NCBI RefSeq assembly: GCF_000196495.1 | Contig: NC_011311.1 | Span: forward strand, 1 to 64,000 | Reading direction: 5' to 3' | DNA: 64,000 nucleotides | Source of the DNA: Aliivibrio salmonicida LFI1238 | GTDB lineage: Bacteria; Pseudomonadota; Gammaproteobacteria; Enterobacterales; Vibrionaceae | In this document: piece after piece, positions 18,326 through 27,860 of the stretch | Layout of the letters: the number at the start of each line of letters is the position of its first letter | Numbering within the stretch: position 1 is the first letter of the stretch | Program-made: the position numbers and the translations under genes | Notes under the pieces: generated by a model | Database searches by the model: none | The model's input: only the letters and a program-made list of their open reading frames with translations | Told to the model about the DNA's origin: nothing

Positions 18326-20404
18326 ATGGATACAGACAAACGCCCCAAACACAGCAATTACACCCGTGGCGGTCAAATTACCTTCCACAACTTGCGCATG
18401 TTTTTTCAAATAAACACCGCCCTGTTTAAGTGGATAAGCGTCAGTGTGCTTGGCGCCACGGTGCTGCTCACTTACGTTCGTGCGCCCGCCAATACGTTCA
18501 TGGCTGTCTGGTATTCAATCCGCAATCACACGCTACTCAAACTCAATGCCCCATTAACTCGTGAAGTCACGACCTTATGGGAGGGTAAACGTTACACCAG
18601 CACATTAGGCGCTCAACTCAGTAACAACACCTTACTCGATTTAAACGCTCAGTTTTGGTATCAACTCCAAGTCAATTTCTTGATAAGCACCTTACTTGGA
18701 CTCGGCCTTGTCTTTATTGCCATGACGTATTTTAAAAGTAAAGGGGACGAACAAACCGACGATCACTTTATCCGTGGGATAAAAAAGGCAACTCCTGCAG
18801 AGATAACTAAAGAAGTTAAAGCCAAGAGCAAGCTATCAAGTTTTGCCATCGATAAGCACCGTCTGTTTAAGCACAATTTTGAAATACAGCACTTAATGAT
18901 TGACGGCACCACGGGCGCGGGAAAATCCGTCGCACTCAGAAAGTTGGTCCGTTGGATACGTAAACGTGGCGATAAGGCCATCATTTACGACAAAGGCTGC
19001 ACCTTTGTCGGTAAGTTCTATAACCCTGAAACCGACACCATTTTAAATCCCTTTGATGAGCGCTGCGCCAACTGGGACATTTGGTGTGACGCCAAAGAAG
19101 CCCCTGACTTTGAAAACATGGCCGCGGCCCTTATTCCTCAACATGGCGATGGCGATCCATTTTGGGTTGATTCGGCGCGAACCATCTTCTCAAGCACCGC
19201 CTTTCAAATGATGAAAGACAATGAACCGGTCAGCACCGCTCGATTACTGAGCCTGGTCTTAACCTCTGAGCTAGAAACATTAGGCTCTTTTTTAAAAGGC
19301 ACGGAATCGGCCACCCTCGTGTCTAACAAGATTGAAAAAACCGCCATTTCCATCAAATCCGTATTGGCCACGTACATTAAAGCCTTGCGATTCTTAGAAG
19401 GGTTGGATGAGAAAAATGAACACAACGCCTTAAAGCGCCCTAAATTCTCCATCACCGATTGGGTGCAAGACGATGAGCAAAAAGGCTTCTTGTTTCTCTC
19501 CAGTAATGCACAACAACACGCGTCATTACGTCCCTTAATCTCAATGTGGTTGGCCATTGCCTCCAACGCCATCTTAGGCATGGAAGAAGACGAAGACCGC
19601 CGTATCTGGGTGATACTCGATGAGATGCCAACCTTGCATAAATTGCCAGAGTTGGACGCCATCATCGCCGAAGTCAGAAAGTTTGGCGGCTGTTATGTCA
19701 TTGGCATTCAGTCTTACGCTCAATTGGTCAAAACCTACGGTAAAACCACGGCTGAGGTCATTTTTGATTTACTCAACACCCGTTTTTACTTTCGAGCCCC
19801 ATCAGCCACGATGGCAAAAATATCGGCGCTAGATTTGGGCGAGCAAGAGATAGACATCTCCAAAGAAAACTACTCTTATGGCGCTCACGCCATGCGTGAT
19901 GGCGTCTCTCTTGGCCACCAAACGGTGACAAGACCCGTGGTATCAACCGCTGAAATCCAAACTCTGGACGACTTACAGTGTTGGGTTCGATTACTGGGGT
20001 GCAACCTCATCACACGATTAGATTTAGTGTTCGATAAGATGCCACAACTTTGTCACCCCTTCATCAAACGCAACCACAGCATGTCACCTGAGATGACCGC
20101 TATTTATGAACAACTGACCTTTCTTGAGCTCATGGCACCGCAAGCGTTAGATAAAGAAAACCGTGATGCATTACGAAGTGGCCAAGCGAAAAACTTTGAA
20201 GACGAAACACAAATGAACGCGGAATGGGCAGATCAAAAACAGGCCATCCGAGCCAATAAAGCCAAAGAGTTAATTCAAAAAGAAAAAGGATCGATGCTAA
20301 CTCCAGAGAAAAAAGAGCAAGAAAGAAGAGACATTGAGCAAGAGCAAGAGGCTGAGCGCATGATAAATGAAGCCTCCATTGCCGATATAGAGCTCGGAGA
20401 TTAA
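18326..20404 (+). CDS. traD: Type IV coupling protein TraD
   Basis: 692-aa inner-membrane ATPase that links the relaxosome to the channel. Two N-terminal transmembrane helices (about 28-50 and 110-130), Walker A GTTGAGKS at 194-201 (Lys200), Walker B WVILDEMPTL at about 430, and the conserved GGCYVIGIQSYAQL block. The acidic, charged C-terminal tail (about 590-692) is the usual site of TraM contact in F. Starts 11 bp after the preceding gene. The size is close to F TraD (717 aa). Confidence 0.94.
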   Translation: MDTDKRPKHSNYTRGGQITFHNLRMFFQINTALFKWISVSVLGATVLLTYVRAPANTFMAVWYSIRNHTLLKLNAPLTREVTTLWEGKRYTSTLGAQLSNNTLLDLNAQFWYQLQVNFLISTLLGLGLVFIAMTYFKSKGDEQTDDHFIRGIKKATPAEITKEVKAKSKLSSFAIDKHRLFKHNFEIQHLMIDGTTGAGKSVALRKLVRWIRKRGDKAIIYDKGCTFVGKFYNPETDTILNPFDERCANWDIWCDAKEAPDFENMAAALIPQHGDGDPFWVDSARTIFSSTAFQMMKDNEPVSTARLLSLVLTSELETLGSFLKGTESATLVSNKIEKTAISIKSVLATYIKALRFLEGLDEKNEHNALKRPKFSITDWVQDDEQKGFLFLSSNAQQHASLRPLISMWLAIASNAILGMEEDEDRRIWVILDEMPTLHKLPELDAIIAEVRKFGGCYVIGIQSYAQLVKTYGKTTAEVIFDLLNTRFYFRAPSATMAKISALDLGEQEIDISKENYSYGAHAMRDGVSLGHQTVTRPVVSTAEIQTLDDLQCWVRLLGCNLITRLDLVFDKMPQLCHPFIKRNHSMSPEMTAIYEQLTFLELMAPQALDKENRDALRSGQAKNFEDETQMNAEWADQKQAIRANKAKELIQKEKGSMLTPEKKEQERRDIEQEQEAERMINEASIADIELGD

Positions 20405-20410
20405 AGAAAC

Positions 20411-20474
20411 GTGGTCAAGCCGCTCCCGTTAAAGGCGACGTTTCGGGGTTCATTCCCTAGAGCCCCTAGACCAC
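20411..20474 (+). other. Structured intergenic element between traD and traI
   Basis: GTGGTC (20411-20416) pairs with GACCAC (20469-20474), enclosing CCCG/CGGG (20425-20428 with 20444-20447) and alternative pairings such as GGGG/CCCC (20445-20448 with 20463-20466). No T-run follows, so it is not a standard terminator. It may be an mRNA stability or processing element or a regulatory leader for the very long traI gene. It is too short (64 nt) and lacks arms for a tRNA. Confidence 0.35.
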
Positions 20475-20544
20475 TGAAATCTAATTATAGCAAAAAATCA
20501 CAAAACCGCGATAAATCCAAAAAACGTTGATAAGGATCCCCCTC

Positions 20545-23500
20545 ATGATATCCATTTCCCCAATCGCGAGCGCTGGCGAAGCCACTAAATATTACCTAGA
20601 CGATGAGAAGCACCTCAATGGCGAGCAATCCGAACTCACGACAGAAAAAGAAAACAGCGAGTCTGATAAGGAAAAGAATTACTACTTAAAAGACAGCAAC
20701 AACACCGCGTGGTTTGGAAAGTTAGCCACCGAAAAAGGCCTGGATGGAAAACCCATCGAAGGGGATACCTTACAAGCGGTACTTTCAGGCTCGTTACTCG
20801 ATGAAACCATTCATGGAAAACGTGACAAACACCGAGCAGGGTTTGATTTGACCTTTTCGGCGCCAAAATCCGTCAGCGTTCTGGCCTTGGTCGGTGGGGA
20901 CACTCGACTGCTTGATGGCCACAACAACGCCGTTAAATTCGCTTTATCTGAGCTTGAAAAAGACGCCGCTCAAGTCAAATACACCGAAGAGGACACAAAA
21001 AAACAATCCTACGCCAACAGCAAAAGCATGTTGTTTGGTTTGGTTCAGCACAAAACCAGTCGAGAAGACGATCCACAACTTCACACTCACGCCCTGACCG
21101 CCAACATGACTCGTGACGAACAAGGTCGATTACGCGCCTTGGCCACCAGTTTAAAACAATCTGGTGGGGTTATTAATGGCACAATGGAGCGCGTATACAA
21201 TAATCAACTCTACTATGGCATGCTCTACCAAAGTCATTTATCCAAACAAGCAGAAAGCCTGGGCTACACAATCAAAGGAGCTGGCAATGGTCAGTTTGAG
21301 ATTGAGGGGGTGCCTCAATCACTCATGGATGACTTTTCAAAGCGAAGCCAACAAATCAATGAGAAAACCCAAGACTTAGGGTTTAATTCTCAACAAACCC
21401 GAGACTTAGCGGCCAAAAACACCCGAAAAGCCAAAACACACAAAGACGCCGTTGAGCTCAACAGCACCTGGCAACATACCGTAAAAACCGACGGGTTTGA
21501 TATAACCGCCTTCATTAACAACGCAAAAGAAAATCCGGTTAAAGCGCCCAATGAAAACGTTATCAAACCACGCGCCGTGGATGCGCTGACTCGTACCATC
21601 AATCATTTATCAAAAACACAAACCCAATTGAGTTATGAAAAAATGGTGTCTTTTGCCATGAGTGAATTCACCAAAGGAGAAAAGCTCGATGCACTGGACA
21701 TCAAGCTTGCGCTTGATGAGAGGATCGCTTCAAAAGAGCTGATTGGATTAGACAAAAACAACAGTCAATTCACAACCACAGCCTTATTGAATAACGAGAA
21801 AAAACTCATTAATTCCACCAAGGGGCGCCCTCGCCACATGCGCACCCAACCCAACGACACTGCACTATCTCAACTCAATTTAAACAAAGAAAACCAGAAC
21901 AAACTCGCGGAATTATTTCTTTCAACCAAACAGTTCAATACTGTCAATGTGTTTGGTTCGAGTGAGCAAGTAGCAAAAGGGCTGCTGCATGTCGGCTCTG
22001 AAAGCGGCAAGCGCATTCACATCATGACGCAGGGTGGCATCTCTCAAGAAAAAACAGAGCGCACCATAAAGCGCCAATCCCACACTCCACTCCAATGGAT
22101 AAAAAACACGTTCAGAGCGGATTTTGTTCATGGGGTAAATCAATACTTAGGTGACAAAGTAACGCCCTTTAGCAACAAAGACGTTTTTGTCTTTGAAGAC
22201 AGCGGTAAATTCAGTGGCGACCAACTCATCGACATCACCAACAAAGCAAAACACACCAACAGTAAGATAATCTTCCTCAACCATGCCTCCGCACGACAAG
22301 GCATGAAATCTCACTCTTCAATGGACCTTTTAAGCAAAGGAAACACCAACAACATCAACTGGGTAAACAATCAACCCACCAAAGCGAAAATAAAGATCCA
22401 CGACAACAACCTCAATGAGTTAGTCAATCAATATGCAGAAAAACCAGACAAAAACACGATCCAAGTGCTGGCAACAACCAATGCTGACGTGAAAACACTC
22501 AACACCGCCATCAGAGAAAGACTCAAACAAACGGGCGAAGTGTCACGCCAAGGCGTGAGCATTTCGACGTTAAACCCCCACTTTCTAAGCCAAGAGCAAC
22601 GTACCCTGTCCACCCATTACAAACCAGGCATGGTACTTCGCTCATGGAGCGAAGGCGCGATGAGTCAATACATCGTCAGTAAACCCCACAGAAAAACCAA
22701 CACGCTGGACATCATCGATGAAAAAGGCAATCAACTCACCATCGACCCATCAAAGCCAGCGCATAATTTTTCTGTCTTTAAAAAAGAAAGCCTAGAGATT
22801 GCCAGCGGCGATAAAATCATCACAAGCGGAAAACATTACGCCTCTCAACTCGCCGCCCATCAAGCGTTCATTGTAAAAAAAGCCACACCTCAGTCCATCA
22901 CCTTAGAAGACAGAGAGGGCCAACAAAAAACCATTAAGACAAAACACCTGACGGACGCGCCCATCACGCACAACTTTGCCAGTACCACTCAAAAAATAAG
23001 TGACACGGCAACGCACCTCATGGTGCAGACCAAAGCGTATAGCGCCTCTAAAGAATTACTCAATGAGTTGAGCCTCAATCGAAACAACATCGATATTTTC
23101 ACTGACGACAAAGAGAAAGTCGCGGCGCAGTTTGAAAAAAACGAAGTCAGACCCGCCGCCATTGAGCGAGTCATGGCCACAACACAGCCGACAGAAAAAT
23201 ACCTATCGACACTGACAACCAACACCGTGACCAAAGACGTTGAACAGGCATTGCGCCTGTTAAACACCCCAACCTCAAACAACATTGAAAAAGCAGTTAA
23301 CTTTGCCATTCATCACATCAGTGAAAAAGAAGCCGGTTACACCCAAAAAGAGCTCGTCATGCAAGCGATACGCTACAGTCTAGAAGAGACCGGCACCGCC
23401 ATCAGCAAAGAGGACATCATTGATACCTTAAAAAACAATCAAGAAACCCTCTCTAGTGAATTCAGTGATGGCACCCGCTGGACAACCAAAGACGCCATCC

Positions 23501-26355
23501 ATACCGAGAAGACCATTCTCGATACCTTAGCGCGAGGGAAAAACCAAACCACGCCCTTTGTCACTCACGCTCAAGCCACCGAATTTCTTCAACATGAAAG
23601 CCGACTCACTCAAGGACAAAAAGAAAGCGTCCACATGATAGCGACAACCCCCGATAGATTCGTGGCGGTACAAGGACTGGCGGGAACCGGTAAATCAACC
23701 ATGCTTGAGAAAGACATCGAACTCATTCACAGCATCGACAAACTCTCAAACAAAGAAACGACCATCCTTGGTCTGGCGCCCACTCACGCCGCCGTAAACG
23801 AGCTCAAAAACAAAGGCGTTGAAGCGCAAACGCTTCAATCCTTACTCGCCGACATCCAGAGTGGCAAAACCACAGCAAACACATACCAACAAACGCTTTT
23901 TCTTCTCGATGAAAGCTCCATGATTGGCAACAATGACATGAAACACTTCACCGCCTTAGTTGAGAAAAGTGACGCGAAAGCGGTGCTTCTTGGGGACAAA
24001 GCGCAATTGCAATCACTCAGCGCAGGCAAACCTTTTGAGCTTGCCATGAGCAGCAACGCCCTTAATCGCACCGACATGACGGACATCGTAAGACAACAAA
24101 ACGACACCCTCCTTGGCGCGGTGCACAACATGGTAGACAAACAGCCAGAAAGCAGCCTAAGCAAGCTCAAGCAGCAACCCAACGCCGACACGGGCATCCA
24201 CAAAACTCATCATGTCGTCTCAACCTACGAGAAAATCACCCCCAACCACAGAGAAAACCAAGAAATAGCCACAGAGAAACTGGCTCACGTCGTCGCACAA
24301 GATTACCTTTCAAGAACCGAACAATCGCAAGAAGACACGCTCATCATTGCTTATACCAACAAGGAGCGGGACACCATCACTGAACACATCAGACATGGCC
24401 TCCAACAAAGTAATCAACTTCATAAAGAAAACACACTCATGCCACGACTGCGCAGCATTGGCGCCACCAAAGAAGAAATGGCCACTATGTTGCCTTACAA
24501 AAAAGGACTCGTTGTAAAAACAGGCAAAGACACCCTATCCACCATCATTCACGTGGATAACAAACACAACCTAGTGACAGTAAAAGAGCAGAGCACAGGA
24601 AAAGAACGCCCGTTCTTTCCTAAAAATAGCGATCATAAAATGACAAACCTGTTCACTCGCAGTGACCAACCCCTCTCAACCAACGATAAAGTCATGATGA
24701 GAATGACCGACAAAGACAAAGGCATTGAAGCCAATACGCCGTATACCGTCAGTAACATTGAGAACAATCTCATTACCCTTAGCAACAAAAAACAGCACAC
24801 CATCACCCTATCAACCACGGATTTAAAAGACGCCCACTGGGATTATTCGTACACCAGAACCGCAAACATGGCGCAAGGCGCCACGTACAAAAACGTCATC
24901 ACCGCCATCAAAGGCCGTGGGCAACTGACCAACATTCGTCGTGCTTATATCGATTTAACTCGCGCATCCGAGCACGTAAAACTCTACACCGACAACGAAG
25001 GCACCATGATAAAACAATGGCTCAACAACCAGGACGACAAACGCTCTGCCATTGAGACCAATACACTCTCAACCCCAAAAGAAAGCATCACCTTTAACAC
25101 CGCGCCACTGCCAAAAGAAAACCCACATTACCAAGACATCAATGGCAATTTGGACATGAAAATCATGGCCAAAAAACTCAATAGCGAGCTCGCCATGCGA
25201 GCCGAATCACTCGCAATTCACCTACTTGGTACCCCAAACAAAAGCAAATCAGACCGTGATTACCTCACTTTTGGCATCGGTAAATCCGCGTTAAAAGTCA
25301 CGCTCACAGGCAAGCATCGTGGCCACTTTAAAGACTGGACAACCGGCGAAAAAGGCAATGGCATAAACCTCATTATGGCGGTTGAAAACATCGGTTTTAA
25401 AGACGCGTTACTGCACGCCGATACGCTGCTTAATCAAACCAAAGACAACCCGTTAACCCTCAATCCAAACCATGAAAAACTGACCAATACCACGCCTAAA
25501 TTCATCAGCGAGCTCGAAGCCCGCGCGCGCCAATACCAACAAGAAGCAACCCCAATCAAAGGCACGATTGCTCAAGAATACCTGCGCAATAAAGGCATTA
25601 TTATTGACGACCACCCAAGCATTAAATTTCACCCAAAGGTATATTCATCAGAAACACGAAGTAATTACCCTGCGATTATCTCAACCATCGAAAATAACAA
25701 AGGCCAAAGTAACGCCATTGAAATAACGTATTTAGATAACAAAGGACATACCGCCGACTTAAATATAGAAAAACGCGTACTCGGCACTAAAACAAAATCA
25801 AACGTCGTTATTAACGAAGGCTCAAACACCAACATCAGCATTATTACCACGACCATTGAAGACGCCCTATTAATTAATCAACACAACAATAAAGACATCG
25901 ACATTAATACCGTTAATAATAAAAACGACATTCAAATAATGGATAAAAACACATTACGAGACAACATCATCATTGTATTAAACACCAAAGGAGAAACCCT
26001 AAACGAAAATAACATCACAAAGATAATGGACAACTTTACCAACCATACCGTCACCTTTATTGATAACGCAGAATTACAGAAACAAATCGATACTGAAATA
26101 ACAAAAATTGAACACGGTCAGTTAGAAATAAAAAATGAAGTAGGCAACAATCTTGATATGCACAAACAAGAGAATGCCATTAAACAAGAAGATGAACACC
26201 TATTGTCATCTCAATCCAAGTTCATTAAAGAGCAAGAAAGAAAAGAAGAGAACGAACTCATGAGCAAAGTCAGCAACATCAATATGGATGAAAAGAGCAC
26301 ACCAGACATCGATACCAACCCCCAAAGACTCATGGAATTGGACAGAGAAAGATAA
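20545..26355 (+). CDS. traI: Relaxase-helicase TraI with a Toprim-like C-terminal region
   Basis: 1936 aa from ATG 20545 (AAGGA site before it; a TTG at 20527 is less likely). N-terminal MOBF relaxase: catalytic Tyr16-Tyr17, placed exactly as in F TraI, a second Tyr pair at 46-47 after an insertion of about 22 residues, and metal ligands His169, His180, His182 (spacing 11 and 2 as in F). RecD-like helicase: Walker A GLAGTGKST near 1044-1052 and LLDESSMIG after it. The last ~380 residues (WTTGEKGNGINLI, then AQEYLRNKGI) resemble a primase-associated N-domain plus Toprim, absent from F TraI, but the usual Glu and Asp residues look replaced (ITTTIEDA, VLNTKGE). Nicks oriT and unwinds the plasmid. 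Confidence 0.96.
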   Translation: MISISPIASAGEATKYYLDDEKHLNGEQSELTTEKENSESDKEKNYYLKDSNNTAWFGKLATEKGLDGKPIEGDTLQAVLSGSLLDETIHGKRDKHRAGFDLTFSAPKSVSVLALVGGDTRLLDGHNNAVKFALSELEKDAAQVKYTEEDTKKQSYANSKSMLFGLVQHKTSREDDPQLHTHALTANMTRDEQGRLRALATSLKQSGGVINGTMERVYNNQLYYGMLYQSHLSKQAESLGYTIKGAGNGQFEIEGVPQSLMDDFSKRSQQINEKTQDLGFNSQQTRDLAAKNTRKAKTHKDAVELNSTWQHTVKTDGFDITAFINNAKENPVKAPNENVIKPRAVDALTRTINHLSKTQTQLSYEKMVSFAMSEFTKGEKLDALDIKLALDERIASKELIGLDKNNSQFTTTALLNNEKKLINSTKGRPRHMRTQPNDTALSQLNLNKENQNKLAELFLSTKQFNTVNVFGSSEQVAKGLLHVGSESGKRIHIMTQGGISQEKTERTIKRQSHTPLQWIKNTFRADFVHGVNQYLGDKVTPFSNKDVFVFEDSGKFSGDQLIDITNKAKHTNSKIIFLNHASARQGMKSHSSMDLLSKGNTNNINWVNNQPTKAKIKIHDNNLNELVNQYAEKPDKNTIQVLATTNADVKTLNTAIRERLKQTGEVSRQGVSISTLNPHFLSQEQRTLSTHYKPGMVLRSWSEGAMSQYIVSKPHRKTNTLDIIDEKGNQLTIDPSKPAHNFSVFKKESLEIASGDKIITSGKHYASQLAAHQAFIVKKATPQSITLEDREGQQKTIKTKHLTDAPITHNFASTTQKISDTATHLMVQTKAYSASKELLNELSLNRNNIDIFTDDKEKVAAQFEKNEVRPAAIERVMATTQPTEKYLSTLTTNTVTKDVEQALRLLNTPTSNNIEKAVNFAIHHISEKEAGYTQKELVMQAIRYSLEETGTAISKEDIIDTLKNNQETLSSEFSDGTRWTTKDAIHTEKTILDTLARGKNQTTPFVTHAQATEFLQHESRLTQGQKESVHMIATTPDRFVAVQGLAGTGKSTMLEKDIELIHSIDKLSNKETTILGLAPTHAAVNELKNKGVEAQTLQSLLADIQSGKTTANTYQQTLFLLDESSMIGNNDMKHFTALVEKSDAKAVLLGDKAQLQSLSAGKPFELAMSSNALNRTDMTDIVRQQNDTLLGAVHNMVDKQPESSLSKLKQQPNADTGIHKTHHVVSTYEKITPNHRENQEIATEKLAHVVAQDYLSRTEQSQEDTLIIAYTNKERDTITEHIRHGLQQSNQLHKENTLMPRLRSIGATKEEMATMLPYKKGLVVKTGKDTLSTIIHVDNKHNLVTVKEQSTGKERPFFPKNSDHKMTNLFTRSDQPLSTNDKVMMRMTDKDKGIEANTPYTVSNIENNLITLSNKKQHTITLSTTDLKDAHWDYSYTRTANMAQGATYKNVITAIKGRGQLTNIRRAYIDLTRASEHVKLYTDNEGTMIKQWLNNQDDKRSAIETNTLSTPKESITFNTAPLPKENPHYQDINGNLDMKIMAKKLNSELAMRAESLAIHLLGTPNKSKSDRDYLTFGIGKSALKVTLTGKHRGHFKDWTTGEKGNGINLIMAVENIGFKDALLHADTLLNQTKDNPLTLNPNHEKLTNTTPKFISELEARARQYQQEATPIKGTIAQEYLRNKGIIIDDHPSIKFHPKVYSSETRSNYPAIISTIENNKGQSNAIEITYLDNKGHTADLNIEKRVLGTKTKSNVVINEGSNTNISIITTTIEDALLINQHNNKDIDINTVNNKNDIQIMDKNTLRDNIIIVLNTKGETLNENNITKIMDNFTNHTVTFIDNAELQKQIDTEITKIEHGQLEIKNEVGNNLDMHKQENAIKQEDEHLLSSQSKFIKEQERKEENELMSKVSNINMDEKSTPDIDTNPQRLMELDRER

Positions 26356-26361
26356 CAACAT

Positions 26362-26396
26362 AAAAGCGGCACGCCTTAAAAAAGAGAGCCGCTTTT
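26362..26396. terminator. Bidirectional terminator between traI and traM
   Basis: AAAAGCGGC (26362-26370) pairs with GCCGCTTTT (26388-26396), giving a 9-bp stem with A- and T-rich flanks on both sides. It lies between the convergent traI and traM genes and suits both strands. Confidence 0.75.
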
Positions 26397-26398
26397 AC

Positions 26399-26752
26399 TT
26401 ATTCCTTAGCAAGAAAATCCGCTTGCTGTACTTGCGCTTTATCTACAAACTTATCTCTCAACGCTTTCGCCACTACATCATTCTTTATCATTTCTTCACT
26501 GTCAAAGGTTTGAGAGTGAGTCACATTACTGACCATCAAATTACGTCGAACCAATAACAACACTTCTTCCAGCACTTCTCTATCACTCACCTCGACTGGG
26601 GTGTCATCGTCTTCTCTGTCCCACAACCTAGCACCGAGCTCTGCAAGAAACTTAACGGCTTGAGCACGACTGCCACCTTGCTTTTCAACATAGCGGTCAA
26701 CCGTCACTTTTAACGCCCCATCAATAGGCACTTGTACTCTATTTACTGTCAT
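26399..26752 (-). CDS. traM: TraM-like oriT-binding protein
   Basis: 117 aa. The N-terminal VNRVQVPIDGALKVTVDRYVEK plus SRAQAVKFLAELGARLWD segment corresponds to the ribbon-helix-helix domain of F TraM, and the C-terminal half (about 55-117, helical, charged) to its tetramerisation domain. The size is close to F TraM (127 aa). It binds oriT and docks with the TraD tail. AGAGG precedes the ATG, and the first box of the 11-bp array lies only 19 bp upstream of the start, so the protein probably represses itself. It is convergent with traI rather than upstream of traY. Confidence 0.72.
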   Translation of the reverse strand: MTVNRVQVPIDGALKVTVDRYVEKQGGSRAQAVKFLAELGARLWDREDDDTPVEVSDREVLEEVLLLVRRNLMVSNVTHSQTFDSEEMIKNDVVAKALRDKFVDKAQVQQADFLAKE

Positions 26753-26770
26753 CTTTACCTCTCTTTAGGA

Positions 26771-27027
26771 TGGTACAACCTTGGTACACATTCGCCCTTC
26801 ATTTGTACCATAAGTGTACCACATGAAAAACCGTGGTACACATGTGGTACAAAAAAGCTAAAAGACCTAAAATCATGGTACAAAAGTGGTACAAACAAAA
26901 GAAAAATGGGTCAAAGGTGAAACAAAAAGTGGCTCAAACTTGGTACAAAATCAATGTAAAAACCATAACCTATTGAGTACTATACGTTGTACCAGATTTG
27001 TACCAAATCTGTACCACTTGTGTACCA
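26771..27027. repeat. oriT array of 11-bp-phased TGGTACA/TGTACCA boxes (TraM sites)
   Basis: Exact boxes: TGGTACA at 26771, 26782, 26834, 26845, 26876, 26887 and 26941; TGTACCA at 26804, 26815, 26988, 26999, 27010 and 27021. Every neighbour pair is exactly 11 bp apart, and the last four form one run at 11-bp period. Degenerate boxes lie at 26907 (TGGGTCA) and 26930 (TGGCTCA, 11 bp before 26941). One helical turn spacing places all boxes of a group on one DNA face. By analogy with F sbm sites these bind the adjacent TraM-like protein. Confidence 0.8.
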
Positions 27028-27138
27028 AATTCGATGATAATTCTAAATGAAACAATGAAAATTCAATAACTTAAAAACTAAATTCAAAAGACACCTAACT
27101 CACTGTTTTTAAATGGCTTTGAAATACAGACAACCCAT

Positions 27139-27174
27139 TACTTTGATTCATCAAAGTAGCGTAGTGTGTCAATC
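27139..27174 (+). other. oriT: Predicted nic site of oriT with its 5' hairpin
   Basis: TACTTTGA-TTCA-TCAAAGTA is a perfect 8-bp stem (27139-27158). It is followed after two bases (GC) by GTAGTGTGT (27161-27169) and CAATC. F has a hairpin then GTGGGGTGT^GGTG, and R388 a hairpin then GTATTGTCT^ATAG, so the nick is expected at 27169^27170 on the + strand. The TraM array lies on the 5' side of the nick as in F. DNA after 27170 would lead into the recipient. The rest of 27030-27390 shows no gene; an AT-rich stretch there could hold IHF sites. Confidence 0.7.
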
Positions 27175-27389
27175 TCTAAAAAGAAGGTAATGCGCACTCG
27201 GATGGAAAAATTATTGTCACTGTTTTAAAAATCTAAAATGGGGGTATTCAAAGAAAAAAGCCGTTCAGTATGGCGCGTGAGTTCGACCACAGGCAAAAGA
27301 GCGTTGGAGACGTTCAATAGAAAAACAAATTAAGGAAGGAAAAGCGAAGAGGAAAAAATCACGTTGACAGGGGAAACAAAAAAAGACGC

Positions 27390-27827
27390 TTACAAGCTCG
27401 CTAACGCCGCTTGAACTTTTCTAATGTATCGTGCTCTAGCCGCGGCATTCTTCGCACTGAATCCCGCATTATACGCCCCGATACTGTTCCAGTTATAACC
27501 ATGGCTCGCGAAGTTTTGAGACAGAACCCACGCACCAATGTGAACATTAAAACAGGCGTCATTCAGTAAATTATCTTTGCTGACCCCAAACCGAGATAAA
27601 CGAGAGAACCACGTCGAATTGATTTGCATCAATCCATAATCGACACTCACCACCTCTCCGCGCTTGTTTCTGTTTTCATTCACCGCATCGGCCTGTAGAT
27701 TACTTTCAACCATCGCAATCGATGTTAACAAGGTTGGGCTAACATCGTAATAACGCCCAGCCTCTTCAAAACAGAACGCGTTCACATTCAATGACGCCAC
27801 AGATAAAAACAGGATATTTAATTTCAT
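27390..27827 (-). CDS. Lytic transglycosylase of the P19/VirB1 type
   Basis: 145-aa exported muramidase-like enzyme with an N-terminal hydrophobic signal. SLT fold: catalytic Glu in IAMVESNLQ (about residue 42), DYGLMQINSTWF, and the C-terminal SIGAYNAG motif. It resembles F orf169 (gene X/P19) and opens peptidoglycan for channel assembly. It is the first gene after oriT on the leading side and reads toward oriT on the minus strand, so it can be expressed from the incoming strand. Confidence 0.88.
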   Translation of the reverse strand: MKLNILFLSVASLNVNAFCFEEAGRYYDVSPTLLTSIAMVESNLQADAVNENRNKRGEVVSVDYGLMQINSTWFSRLSRFGVSKDNLLNDACFNVHIGAWVLSQNFASHGYNWNSIGAYNAGFSAKNAAARARYIRKVQAALASL

Positions 27828-27860
27828 TTGAACTCATGACTCCATTTAAAAAGCATCAAT

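Noticed and set aside
20411..20474. tRNA-like gene before traI (acceptor-like GTGGTC/GACCAC and a GGTTCATTCC loop)
   Set aside because: At 64 nt it is too short, has no convincing D or anticodon arm and lacks CCA or a proper T arm register.
26288..26557. 89-aa + strand open frame across the traI end
   Set aside because: It overlaps traI and the antisense of traM, has no ribosome site, and the traM frame has family support.
26771..27027. CRISPR array or plasmid iterons (oriV)
   Set aside because: Repeats are 7-9 bp, phased at 11 bp in both orientations, with no spacers and no Rep gene; adjacency to a TraM-like gene and nic favours oriT.
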